NCBI GenBank assembly: GCA_016789605.1
Contig: JAEUQO010000316.1
Span: forward strand, 1-34,991
DNA: 34,991 nucleotides
Reading direction: 5' to 3'
Source of the DNA: Acidobacteriota bacterium
Lineage (GTDB): Bacteria; Acidobacteriota; Blastocatellia; RBC074
Each line of letters begins with the position of its first letter. Positions within the stretch are counted from its first letter, which is position 1. The notes beneath the pieces were generated by a model. It did not search any database. It saw only the letters and a program-made list of their open reading frames with translations, and was not told where the DNA came from. Positions 6,599-15,106 of the stretch are shown piece after piece. Made by a program: the position numbers and the translations under genes.

Positions 6599-9208
6599 TC
6601 AATCTACAAAGATAAATTCACTGCTGCTCAGCAGTACGCGCAGGTAGCTGGCCAGCGCGGCGCGTGTCTGCGCTTCGTCCGGCGTGTTGATTTCAATCAG
6701 GTCGGCGCGAATGTCGCGCAAATAGGCCAGTCCTTTGGCCAGTTCCGCCGCAGTCGGTTTGCGCCCAAAGGCCAGGCGATAGGCACATTCGATTCGTTTT
6801 TCGTCTTCGGCATACGCCATGCCAACGCGCACGGCGAACAGATCCGCCTGCCTGTGAACAAACGGGGCGTTCATCATAAACAGGGCTTGCAGCGGCGTTG
6901 TGCTTGGCACGCGCTCGCCTATGGGCGAATTGGGGTCGGCTCCGTCGAAGATTGAAAGCTGCGGATGCGCGCGGATGCGCTGTTGCATCAGGTACACGCC
7001 CCGCCCATCGTGCTCGTAGGTGGCGACAAAAGGATTGTGCTGCGAATAGCGCCAGTCGCGTTCCGGCGGGAACGGATGCGCTCCCTTGATCGTGCGGTCG
7101 AGCGCGCCGCTCACCGCCAGCATGGCATCACGAATTTCCTCTGCATTCAGGCGTCTCTGGTTGAAGTGCCGCAGGTAGGCGTTGTTCGCGTCAATGGATT
7201 GTGGATTGGCCGCGGCGGAGTGCTGTTCGCTGCTGGCCACTTGATAAACGTGGGAGAGCATCAGCCGTCGGTGCATCTTTTTGAACGACCAGCCATCGGC
7301 AATGAATTGCGCGGCGAGATAATCGAGCAATTCAGGATGCGTTGGCGCAAGGCCTCGCACGCCGAAATCATTGGGCGTCGGCACAAGTCCCCTGCCGAAA
7401 TGATGCAGCCAGATGCGATTGACAATCACGCGGGCAGTCAGCGGATTGCTCGCGTCGGCAATCCAGTTGGCCAGTTCCAGCCGCCCGCTGCTTTTGTAAT
7501 TGGCGGGCAGTCGCGCGCCGCCGAGAATCTGCAAAAAGCCGCGCGGCACAACTTCGCCCAGATTTTTCAAATCGCCTTTGCGATGCAGACGCGCGTCGGC
7601 TCCCTGGCCTTCAGAAACGGCATAGGCGCGTTCGACGTTTGGCGGGTTCAGCAACTCGGAAAACCGCAGTCTGACTTTCGCCAGTTCCGTTTCAATCTCT
7701 TCAACCGTGCGTATGGAGGCTTCGCCCACATAACGGTTGCGGTCATCGTGATCTTCCTCAATCAACTTGCCTTCGGCGATGATGCGGCCCAATTGATCGA
7801 GGTTGACGGCTTTCCCGGCTTTTTGCGCCAGCACTTCTGCTGCTGCCGTTTTTTCCCGCTGTCGGCCACGCACAAACCCGCGTTCAACCTGCAAGGCTTC
7901 GATTTTCAAATCCAGGTCGCGCACTTCGTTTTGATATTTGGTCAGTTGCTCGGCGGCTGTGCCTTGCACGAGTGGCGTCAGACTGTGCGGATGGCGGTAA
8001 ATTTCAGTGCCGGGAAAAGCGTAGCGCGTGCTTTTGAAAATGCCGTACAGCGCGTAGTAATCGCGTTGCGGAAGCGGGTCGAACTTGTGATCGTGGCAGC
8101 GCGCGCAATTGATGCTCAGGCCGAGAAAGGCTTTGCCCAGATTATCAATCGTGTCGTCAATCATCAGATTGTCGTCCACGTCGCGCGAACCAAACCGCCG
8201 CGAATTGGCGATGTAGCCGGTAGCGATGATCTGCTCCTGCCGTTCGGCTTCAGTCTTACTCGGCAATAAATCTCCGGCAATTTGTTCGCGGATGAATTGA
8301 TCGTAAGGCTTGTCGCGATTGAAAGCGTCAATCACGTAGTTGCGATATTTGTATGCCGTCGGAACGGGAAAATCCGAATTGCATCCGGCGGTGTCGGCAT
8401 AACGCACCAGATCGAGCCAATGCCGCCCCCATTTTTCGCCATACGCCGTGCTGGCCAGCAGCCGGTCAACCACTTTGGCAAAAGCATCCGGCGACGAATC
8501 ATTCAAAAAGTCGTCCACTTCGCGCGGCGTTGGAGGCAGGCCTGTCAAATCAAATGTTGCGCGGCGCAGCAAGGTGCGCTTGTCGGCGTCTGCCACGGGC
8601 GCGAGCTGCTTTTCTTCGAGTTTCGCCAGAATGAAATTGTCTATCGGCGTTTTCACCCACGCCTGATTTTTGACGGCAGGAACGGCAGCGGTTTTCAGCG
8701 ACTGAAACGACCAGAATTTTTTGGCCTGAGTGAAATCATAAGGAGCGGAATCGGCAGCCGCGACTGCGCCGCCTTCGGCCTCGCGCGGATCAGGCGCGCC
8801 CATTCGGATCCAGGCCTCGAAATCCTGAATCAACTGTTTGGGCAATGGTGCGCTCATCGGCATTTGCAATTTCGGGTCTGTATAGCGAATCGCTTTGACG
8901 AGCAGGCTTTTTTCCGGCGCACCGGGAACGATGGCAGGTTCGCCCGACGCCCCGCCCCTCAGCATCCCGGCGCGCGTGTCCAGCCGCAATCCGCCCGCCA
9001 GTTTTTTGGACTGTGCGCTGTGGCATTGATAACAGTGGCTGGCCAGCGCCGGTCGAATCTTCGACTCAAAAAAATCAACGCCTTCTTTGGACAATCCATT
9101 GGACGGAGCCTGCTGAGCCTGAATGGTTGCGAGATAAGGCAAACAGAAAAGCGCGCCTGCAAGCAAAGCAAGACTTCGCTTGAGAATGTGGTCTGTTCCG
9201 ATCTTCAT
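6599..9208 (-). CDS. PSD1 protein: cytochrome c-like PSCyt1 + DUF1549 + DUF1553
   Basis: An 869-residue exported protein with an N-terminal hydrophobic segment (residues about 10-30). Residues about 40-140 are a PSCyt1 domain with a heme-binding CYQCH motif (C59, C62, H63) and GGLRLDTRAGMLRGG. DUF1549 follows (residues about 175-400) with TPIDNFILAKLEEKQL, GLPPTPREVDDFL, WGRHWLDLVRYADT and NCARCHDHKFDPLPQRDYY. DUF1553 ends the protein (about 560-840) with NPLTARVIVNRIWLHHFGRG and ASSEQHS. Length and order match planctomycete/acidobacterial PSD1 proteins, which pair with DUF1501 proteins and are thought to act on complex glycans. GGGAGGT precedes the ATG closely. It is the first gene of the minus-strand cluster, so its promoter should lie in 9209-9449. 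Confidence 0.92.
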   Translation of the reverse strand: MKIGTDHILKRSLALLAGALFCLPYLATIQAQQAPSNGLSKEGVDFFESKIRPALASHCYQCHSAQSKKLAGGLRLDTRAGMLRGGASGEPAIVPGAPEKSLLVKAIRYTDPKLQMPMSAPLPKQLIQDFEAWIRMGAPDPREAEGGAVAAADSAPYDFTQAKKFWSFQSLKTAAVPAVKNQAWVKTPIDNFILAKLEEKQLAPVADADKRTLLRRATFDLTGLPPTPREVDDFLNDSSPDAFAKVVDRLLASTAYGEKWGRHWLDLVRYADTAGCNSDFPVPTAYKYRNYVIDAFNRDKPYDQFIREQIAGDLLPSKTEAERQEQIIATGYIANSRRFGSRDVDDNLMIDDTIDNLGKAFLGLSINCARCHDHKFDPLPQRDYYALYGIFKSTRYAFPGTEIYRHPHSLTPLVQGTAAEQLTKYQNEVRDLDLKIEALQVERGFVRGRQREKTAAAEVLAQKAGKAVNLDQLGRIIAEGKLIEEDHDDRNRYVGEASIRTVEEIETELAKVRLRFSELLNPPNVERAYAVSEGQGADARLHRKGDLKNLGEVVPRGFLQILGGARLPANYKSSGRLELANWIADASNPLTARVIVNRIWLHHFGRGLVPTPNDFGVRGLAPTHPELLDYLAAQFIADGWSFKKMHRRLMLSHVYQVASSEQHSAAANPQSIDANNAYLRHFNQRRLNAEEIRDAMLAVSGALDRTIKGAHPFPPERDWRYSQHNPFVATYEHDGRGVYLMQQRIRAHPQLSIFDGADPNSPIGERVPSTTPLQALFMMNAPFVHRQADLFAVRVGMAYAEDEKRIECAYRLAFGRKPTAAELAKGLAYLRDIRADLIEINTPDEAQTRAALASYLRVLLSSSEFIFVD

Positions 9209-9372
9209 TGACCTCCCAAATTATCCAAAGTGGCACTACTGTGACTGGTATGGGTAGAAAGCCCTGATTCATAGACCTTTACGGTTTGTGACAATCCTGA
9301 CCGCTCGAAGCAAAGGCTAAATCCTGAAACCCGCTGATATGCTGTGAATTTACTATGAGAAGCGGCGTGGAG

Positions 9373-9410
9373 CTATAAAGATCACATCAAATACTATAAG
9401 GATCATATCA
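9373..9410. promoter_or_regulatory. Candidate AraC-type operator: two direct repeats 21 bp apart
   Basis: CTATAAAGATCACATCA (9373-9389) and CTATAAGGATCATATCA (9394-9410) match at 15 of 17 bases and begin exactly 21 bp apart, two helical turns. This is the usual layout of AraC-family half-sites. They lie in the divergent gap between PSD1 (start 9208) and the AraC-type gene (start 9450), so the regulator may control the cluster, itself or both. Confidence 0.65.
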
Positions 9411-9449
9411 TTTGAAAAGTCCGTCAGGGCTGAGTAGCATTCGCCCGCT

Positions 9450-10388
9450 ATGACAGGACTTAACTGGGAAAACGCCTTTTCACTCATCAATCCCCAGATC
9501 AATGCGGAAGGGGTTCACGTCTGGCCGTTTGATGCCGCGTTTCCACTGGATGTGCGGTTCTATATGTGGGACAAGCGCCACCACATTCGCATGAATCGGC
9601 ACGATTATTTTGAAGTGTTTTATTTGCAGGCGGGCGAATTGGTTTGCCGGATTCAGGATCGCGAATTCCAAATGCGCAGCGGCGATTTGGCTGTCATCAG
9701 CAGCACGCAATATCACACCATTCAATGGCCGGAAAAGAGAAAGAACAGTGGTCAGGTCAAAGCGGCCGTCCTGTATTTTTTGCCGGATTTGATTCGCGCC
9801 GCTGACGCGACTGGCGATGCCGTCGAATATCTGTCGCCGTTCCTGATGCAGGACGCCAGCTTTCCACATTTGATTGAAGCCAACACGGGTATTCCAGCCC
9901 AGATTTTCGATCTGATCAGGCGTTCTCACAACACCATGCCTGCCAATACGGTTCGCGCGCGCCTGACGCTCAAAACCTATCTGAAAATGATCCTGATCCT
10001 GCTGGTCAATCATTACGCCGATCATCGGGGAACGGTAGAAACGTTCAATCGCAAACAACGGGCAATCGAACAACTAGCCCCACTCTTCGACTTTCTGGAA
10101 GCGAATTACAAGGAACCGGTTTCGGTGGCTACAGCGGCAAAGGCTGTGCATCTGAGTGAATCGCACTTCATGCGGCTCTTCAAACAGGTGACGGGACAGT
10201 CCTTCGTCAACTATCTGAATCATTTCCGGGTGGCCAAGGCGGAGCATTTGTTGGCGACGACAGACCTCTCCATCGCCGAAGTCAGCCAGGCGGTAGGCTT
10301 TTGTGACCAGAGTTATTTCGGGCTGGTATTTCGTAGCCTGATTCAAATGACCCCGCTACAGTACAAACGCCAGTGCCGCATTCGATGA
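9450..10388 (+). CDS. AraC family transcriptional regulator with N-terminal cupin domain
   Basis: A 312-residue protein. Residues about 20-130 form a cupin-like AraC ligand-binding domain, with RHDYFEVFYLQAGEL and FQMRSGDLAVISSTQYH as the conserved His and Gly-Asp blocks. Residues about 205-310 hold two helix-turn-helix units: PVSVATAAKAVHLSESHFMR, then FKQVTGQSFVNYLNHFRVAKA and LSIAEVSQAVGFCDQSYF ahead of MTPLQYKRQ, matching the HTH_18 consensus. It is divergent from the seven-gene glycan cluster, and the 21-bp-spaced direct repeats lie about 40 bp upstream of its start, so it probably senses a sugar from that pathway. The ligand is unknown. The ribosome binding site is weak. Confidence 0.9.
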   Translation: MTGLNWENAFSLINPQINAEGVHVWPFDAAFPLDVRFYMWDKRHHIRMNRHDYFEVFYLQAGELVCRIQDREFQMRSGDLAVISSTQYHTIQWPEKRKNSGQVKAAVLYFLPDLIRAADATGDAVEYLSPFLMQDASFPHLIEANTGIPAQIFDLIRRSHNTMPANTVRARLTLKTYLKMILILLVNHYADHRGTVETFNRKQRAIEQLAPLFDFLEANYKEPVSVATAAKAVHLSESHFMRLFKQVTGQSFVNYLNHFRVAKAEHLLATTDLSIAEVSQAVGFCDQSYFGLVFRSLIQMTPLQYKRQCRIR

Positions 10389-10413
10389 GAATGATTACTT
10401 CACCATTCTCATC
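10384..10413 (+). terminator. Stem-loop overlapping the stop of the AraC-type gene
   Basis: GATGAGAATG (10384-10393) and CATTCTCATC (10404-10413) are perfect 10-bp arms around a 10-nt loop, and the first arm includes the TGA stop. No T run follows, so it is at best an atypical terminator or a 3'-end stabiliser. Confidence 0.4.
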
Positions 10414-10640
10414 CGCCAGAAAACAAAGCCTTCTGGATTCTTCGCACTGAGCTTCGCTAGTTTCCCCAAATCAAAAACTGTCCCCCTCATATTTTCTCGC
10501 ACTTTCCGCCCCGCAATGAACTGTTGGAGTGACGATATTTTGCGGACATACTCTGCGGATATATTCGTGCGGGCAGCAAGGCAGGATAAAAACGATCAGG
10601 GTAAGCCAGGTGAAATTGAGTCGTTGTTTTTATAGATTCG

Positions 10641-10677
10641 GGCTGAGAGGCCGTGAGTTCGAATCTCGCCGTCCCGG
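10641..10677 (+). other. tRNA 3'-end-like fragment (T arm plus acceptor half)
   Basis: GTGAG-TTCGAAT-CTCGC (10653-10669) has the stem and the invariant TTCGAAT loop of a tRNA T arm. CGTCCCG then a discriminator-like G follows (10670-10677). GGCTGAGAGGCC just before could be a variable arm. I find no matching 5' acceptor strand (CGGGACG) or anticodon arm upstream, and no CCA follows, so it looks like a remnant, possibly an old attachment site. Confidence 0.45.
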
Positions 10678-10766
10678 CTTTTCTTTTCCAGAGCTTAGCT
10701 CATCACGTCAGTACAAAAACCCAGGTGAAGGATGTTTTTAGATCGTGTTTCAATTCGCTTTACGGA

Positions 10767-10836
10767 TTGGCCACAGAACCATGGAGGCTCTGTGAAATAC
10801 TTAGAAAACTCTGCGGCTCTGTGCCTCTGTGGCCAA
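10767..10836. repeat. 70-bp hairpin-forming repeat
   Basis: TTGGCCACAGA (10767-10777) and TCTGTGGCCAA (10826-10836) are perfect inverted ends. The interior has repeated CTCTG and GGCTCTGTG words. It resembles dispersed hairpin repeats seen in intergenic DNA of this bacterial group; that comparison is from memory. Confidence 0.55.
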
Positions 10837-10884
10837 ACCCGTACGCCAAAATGAAATCTGATCTCAGTTGTTGGATGAGACCAA

Positions 10885-13311
10885 CTATTCCGCGCGCAAA
10901 GCTATCATCGGATCAACTTTGGCGGCGCGGCGCGCTGGCACAAAACACGCGAGCAAGGCAACGATCACCAGCAACACTGCAACGCTTGCGTAAGTCTGTG
11001 GATCGCTCGCGGTAATGCCGAACAACAGGCTTGCCATGACGCGGGACAACGCAAAGGCCGCAATCAGCCCTATGGCGACGCCAAGTACGACGACTTTCAA
11101 GCCTTGTCCGAGAATCAAACGCCAGACATCTACGCTGCGTGCGCCGAGCGCCATCCGCACACCGATTTCGCGCGTGCGCTGGCTGACGGTGTAAGCCATC
11201 ACGCCGTAAATCCCAATCGCAGCGAGCAGCAAGGCCAAGCCCGCAAACACCAGAAACAATGTGCCTGCTAATCGGCGTTGCCAGACCGTGTCGGCGATGC
11301 GCTCTTCCATCGTCACGATGTTGAAGGTGGATTGTTCGGGATCGCCTGCCCACACGGCTTGGGTAGCGGCGGTGGTGAGCGTGTGCGGCGGCACTTTGGT
11401 GCGCAGCAACAGGTACATGTTGCTGTCCACGATTTGTTGATACGACGTGTAAATGTCAAAGCTGCTGTCTCCGGCAATGGCTTCGTGTTTGACGTTGCCG
11501 ACAACGCCAACAATCGTTGCCCATTTGGCTTCGGAGGTGACTGCACCGACTTTCAAACGTTTGCCGATGGGTTCTTGGTTGGGAAACATCCGCTCAGCCA
11601 TGCGCTGGCTGATGACGGCGACGCGTTCGGTGTTGGCGGTGTCGGCGTCGTTCAAATACCGCCCGGCGATGAGCCCAATGCCCAGCGCGGAAAAGTAATT
11701 CGGACTGACACGCAAATCGTTGGCGAAGGGATTGCGCTGCTGTTCGTCGGCGGATTGGCCTTCGATGGTGAAAGTCAGCTTGCCTTCCTGTCGTTCGGAC
11801 GCCAGCGGCAGGTTGCTGGTCATCGCGGCGGCTTCCACCCCGGGCAACGCGGACAGCCGTCCCATCAATTGCTGGAAGAATTGTTTCTGTTGCTCCGGCC
11901 CCTGCTCGCCGCCGTATTTGCGCCACGGCAACGCGACACGCATCGTCAGCAGGCTGTTCGGATTGAAGCCGAGTTCGGTTTGCTGTAAACGGCGAAAGCT
12001 TTGCACCAGCAAGCCCGCGCCAATCAGCAAGACCATTGCCAGCGCGACTTCGGCGACGACCAGCACTTTGCGCAACTGCTGGCGTCCGCCCTGCGAACCT
12101 TTCGCGCCTTCTTTGAGCAAATCGTTGAGATCAGGTTTGGACGCTTGCAACGCTGGCGCAAGTCCCGCGATCAATCCGGTCAGCAACGATACGCCGAGCG
12201 TGAACAGCAAGACGCGCCAGTCCAATTCAATCGCTACCCACGAAGGCAGTTCGGCGCGAATCAACGCTTTCAATCCGCGCACGGACAACCACGCAAAGGC
12301 CAATCCCACCAAGCCGCCGCAGCCCGCAAGCAATACGCTTTCGGTCAGCAATTGCCGCACAAGTCTGCCCCGCTCTGCGCCCAGCGCCGTGCGAATCGCA
12401 ATCTCCCGCTCACGCGCCAGCGAGCGTGTCAGCAACAAGTTCACGACGTTCACACAGGCAATCAGCAAGACAAAACCCACCGCCGCAAGCAGCAGCCACA
12501 GATACGGTCGCACATCGCCGACAGTCAAATCGCGCAGCGGCTTCAGCGTGAACGACAAGCCTTTGTTCAAGTCAGGATACGTCGTTGCGAGTCGCTGGCT
12601 GAAGGCGGCAAGTTCCACGCGCGCCTGTTCGACGCTCACGCCGGGTTTGAGCCGCGCGACGGCGTACACATTGCGTTTGTCGCGCTCTTCGTAATTCGGT
12701 AGGTTCTTGTTGATGGCGATGGAGCGAAAGACTTGTGTGGTGGACGGGAAATTGAAATTCGGCGGCAGCACGCCATAAATCGTATAAAACGGCGCGGCGT
12801 CGAGCGTGATCTTGCGCCCCAGCACATTCGGATCACCGCCAAAGCGCCGCTTCCAAACCTCGTGCGTCAACACGACGCCGAAGTTGCGTTCGCGGTCATA
12901 TTCCACCGGCCAGACCGTGCCGAGCGCGAGCGGTACGCCCATCACGTCAAAGAATTCGCGCGAAGCCAGAATCGCCGAAAACTCTTCGGGCGCGCCGTCG
13001 CCGCTGTAGTTGTACTGCGCGCCCGGAATGTACGCGCCGATGCTCTCAAACGACCCCAACTGCTCGCGCATATCCTTGAGTTCGAGCATAGAGAAACGAC
13101 CTTCTTCATTGCCGCGCAAGGCCGTGATGCGCACCAGCTGATCTGCATCTTTGTAAGGCAACGGGCGCAGCAACAACCCGTTCACGAAACTGAAAATCGC
13201 CGTGTTCGCGCCGATGCCGAGCGCCAGTGTGAGAATGACTACGACGGTAAAGCCTGGTCGTTTGCCAAGCGTGCGTGCGCCGTAGCGTAAGTCTTGCCAG
13301 AAAGTCTCCAT
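10885..13311 (-). CDS. ADOP-type ABC transporter permease (MacB_PCD/FtsX)
   Basis: An 808-residue protein starting [20 protein letters not shown], the usual opening of acidobacterial ADOP permeases. GGAGG sits 8 nt before the ATG at 13311, which favours this start over an in-frame ATG 14 codons upstream. Order: TM1 (residues about 20-45, [19 protein letters not shown]), an extracytoplasmic MacB-like domain, a three-helix FtsX block near residues 270-400 ([40 protein letters not shown]), then a second periplasmic domain and FtsX block ending [22 protein letters not shown] and [16 protein letters not shown]. No partner ATPase gene is near, as is usual for this orphan family. The substrate is unknown. 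It is a paralogue of the protein at 22412-24868. Confidence 0.92.
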   Translation of the reverse strand: METFWQDLRYGARTLGKRPGFTVVVILTLALGIGANTAIFSFVNGLLLRPLPYKDADQLVRITALRGNEEGRFSMLELKDMREQLGSFESIGAYIPGAQYNYSGDGAPEEFSAILASREFFDVMGVPLALGTVWPVEYDRERNFGVVLTHEVWKRRFGGDPNVLGRKITLDAAPFYTIYGVLPPNFNFPSTTQVFRSIAINKNLPNYEERDKRNVYAVARLKPGVSVEQARVELAAFSQRLATTYPDLNKGLSFTLKPLRDLTVGDVRPYLWLLLAAVGFVLLIACVNVVNLLLTRSLAREREIAIRTALGAERGRLVRQLLTESVLLAGCGGLVGLAFAWLSVRGLKALIRAELPSWVAIELDWRVLLFTLGVSLLTGLIAGLAPALQASKPDLNDLLKEGAKGSQGGRQQLRKVLVVAEVALAMVLLIGAGLLVQSFRRLQQTELGFNPNSLLTMRVALPWRKYGGEQGPEQQKQFFQQLMGRLSALPGVEAAAMTSNLPLASERQEGKLTFTIEGQSADEQQRNPFANDLRVSPNYFSALGIGLIAGRYLNDADTANTERVAVISQRMAERMFPNQEPIGKRLKVGAVTSEAKWATIVGVVGNVKHEAIAGDSSFDIYTSYQQIVDSNMYLLLRTKVPPHTLTTAATQAVWAGDPEQSTFNIVTMEERIADTVWQRRLAGTLFLVFAGLALLLAAIGIYGVMAYTVSQRTREIGVRMALGARSVDVWRLILGQGLKVVVLGVAIGLIAAFALSRVMASLLFGITASDPQTYASVAVLLVIVALLACFVPARRAAKVDPMIALRAE

Positions 13312-13464
13312 CGCGTATGCCTCCATATTTGGAAATAGGCGAAAGGATTTCACAACAGGTAAGGTGTCTGCGAAAGATATTCAACCAATGGTCGGAATCA
13401 GAGGGTGAAGCGTCTGAGGAGGTAATTATTCAGCAATGCTTCCCGTAATTACCTTCGGTAGCCC

Positions 13465-15102
13465 TCAATGTGTCAGATTACGGGTTTCGGTCAGACTAGG
13501 CTTGCGATAAATACGGATGCCCCAAACCATCAGGGACACCGGTAACAGCAGTAATAGCAGCAGCGGCCAAGTTACACGTTGCAGGAGCTTGCTCATGCCC
13601 TCCTCGTGGAAGACAAATTTCAACGAGTCGCTGATCTCGGTCGAGGTGATGGGCTGACCTTGAAACACCCGTGCGGCGAAAAACTGATTGCGTCGGCGAA
13701 CATACTCATCGAACTGCCGGACGAAATTCTGGTGACGCGTCGCGCCTGTTCCCGCTACATCACTTAGCACTTTTTGCAGAACGATAGCTGGCGAAAGCAG
13801 CCCGGAGACATTTACAAAAGCTTCCTGCCGCGCACGTTGCTTCTCGGCGGCCTCAAGCAGCGGAAACAATTGCGCCTCGATGTATTCATCACGTGCTTGT
13901 TGAATGGCAAAAATCATCCTGCTGTAAGTGACGTGCTGTTTCCACTCGGGGTGGCGGCGAAAGTAATCGGATAAGAGGTCGTCCGTTTCCGGCACGCTGA
14001 GATATTCGCTATTGCGCAGCGTATTTAAGCGTGGTGAGGCGGCTTTTTCGTCAGGTTGTGGCGGGAACCTCGCCGCAAAATTTGTGCGTAACAGGTCGGT
14101 ACTGTGCGTAGCTTTTTCTTGTGCCTCCGTGCGAATGGCGCGTTCTTTATCGGCGATCATCAAACTTGACGGAACAGGGAAAATAATTTGCGCGGCAAGT
14201 CCAGTAATAACAGGAAGAATAATGACGATGCCAAGCCATCCCACGGCAAGCGTCAGTGCGTTGTGGACGGAGCTTTTTCGGCGATTGTTGATGTACAGTG
14301 CCAGCGCAAACCAAAAGATTCCGTATCCAGCGGCGGCCAGGCTCCAAATCACCAACCGCCAAAAGCTCAAGCCGTGTCGGGTGAACAATCCGACAAACGC
14401 CACGCTCAAAGCCGGAAACAATATCGCGGTCACAGCGACCAGCGCGAACCGAATCAGCGTTTTGCTCATGACGAGCGTTCCCAGTGTCACTGGTTGCGAG
14501 AGAAAAAGCGCAAGCGTTCCCGATTCAGCTTCCGCCGCGATCAGGTTGAAGCTGAGCGCGATGATCAGCAGCGGGAAGATGTATAAAAGCACGAAAGCCA
14601 AATCAAATCGCCCAGTCAACAACCGCAATGGATTGGCCGTTAATTTTTGCGGAAAGACGTTGGATAAACTCCGTCCGTCTACTGTCGCTTGCGCCGGGCT
14701 GTCATCATTGAATTTGCGGTAGTAATACGCTTGCGGGTAAAGATCGCTTTGTCCCACGGCGAGCGGCGCGGCAGGCGCAGGGGGCAGAACGGCTTTGAAA
14801 TTCGCTAGTTCATCGCGCACGGTGGCCGCAGCATTGGGAGCCGCACGCGCGCCTTCTTCCGCTGGCGTTTTTTGCTCGTATGCCGCCAGGGTCTGACGCG
14901 TTTTATCAAACAGCGCGTTTTGAAACGCCTGGCTGGCAAGAACATCGCGTTGCTGCGAATTCGCTTCGGTAAAGCCGTTGAAAAGCGCGTAGCTGCAAGC
15001 CAGCAATAACAAGCCGACGGCAATTTGCACCACGCGTTCGCGGCGTAAGATGCGCCATTGCCAGCGCAGAAGGTTTTTATTCAGGAACTCCATTTTCATC
15101 AT
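13465..15102 (-). CDS. ABC-2 type transport permease, DUF3526-like
   Basis: A 545-residue membrane protein, taken from the first ATG (15102) after the previous stop, leaving a 4-nt gap. The first helix is near residues 25-45 (VVQIAVGLLLLACSYALF). A long extracytoplasmic loop with a conserved-looking YPQAYYYRKF follows. Then comes a cluster of helices that includes the ABC-2 signature AAEAESGTLALFLSQPVTLGTLVMSKTLIR. A second large loop (residues about 320-500) precedes a last helix, WPLLLLLLLPVSLMVWG. This two-loop plan fits DUF3526 permeases. It probably pairs with the next gene upstream as a heterodimer. No ABC ATPase gene is visible in the window to drive them. Confidence 0.82.
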   Translation of the reverse strand: MMKMEFLNKNLLRWQWRILRRERVVQIAVGLLLLACSYALFNGFTEANSQQRDVLASQAFQNALFDKTRQTLAAYEQKTPAEEGARAAPNAAATVRDELANFKAVLPPAPAAPLAVGQSDLYPQAYYYRKFNDDSPAQATVDGRSLSNVFPQKLTANPLRLLTGRFDLAFVLLYIFPLLIIALSFNLIAAEAESGTLALFLSQPVTLGTLVMSKTLIRFALVAVTAILFPALSVAFVGLFTRHGLSFWRLVIWSLAAAGYGIFWFALALYINNRRKSSVHNALTLAVGWLGIVIILPVITGLAAQIIFPVPSSLMIADKERAIRTEAQEKATHSTDLLRTNFAARFPPQPDEKAASPRLNTLRNSEYLSVPETDDLLSDYFRRHPEWKQHVTYSRMIFAIQQARDEYIEAQLFPLLEAAEKQRARQEAFVNVSGLLSPAIVLQKVLSDVAGTGATRHQNFVRQFDEYVRRRNQFFAARVFQGQPITSTEISDSLKFVFHEEGMSKLLQRVTWPLLLLLLLPVSLMVWGIRIYRKPSLTETRNLTH

Positions 15103-15106
15103 CGTT

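Larger units (their letters stand above)
10414..10884. other. Gene-free stretch between convergent genes
   Basis: I see no credible gene here. It separates the convergent AraC-type and ADOP genes and holds a tRNA 3'-end-like fragment (10641-10677) and a long imperfect hairpin with 11-bp perfect ends (10767-10836). Open frames across it have no recognisable protein character. Confidence 0.6.

Noticed and set aside
6965..9211. Two long plus-strand frames opposite the PSD1 gene
   Set aside because: They mirror the PSD1 frame and lack recognisable domains.
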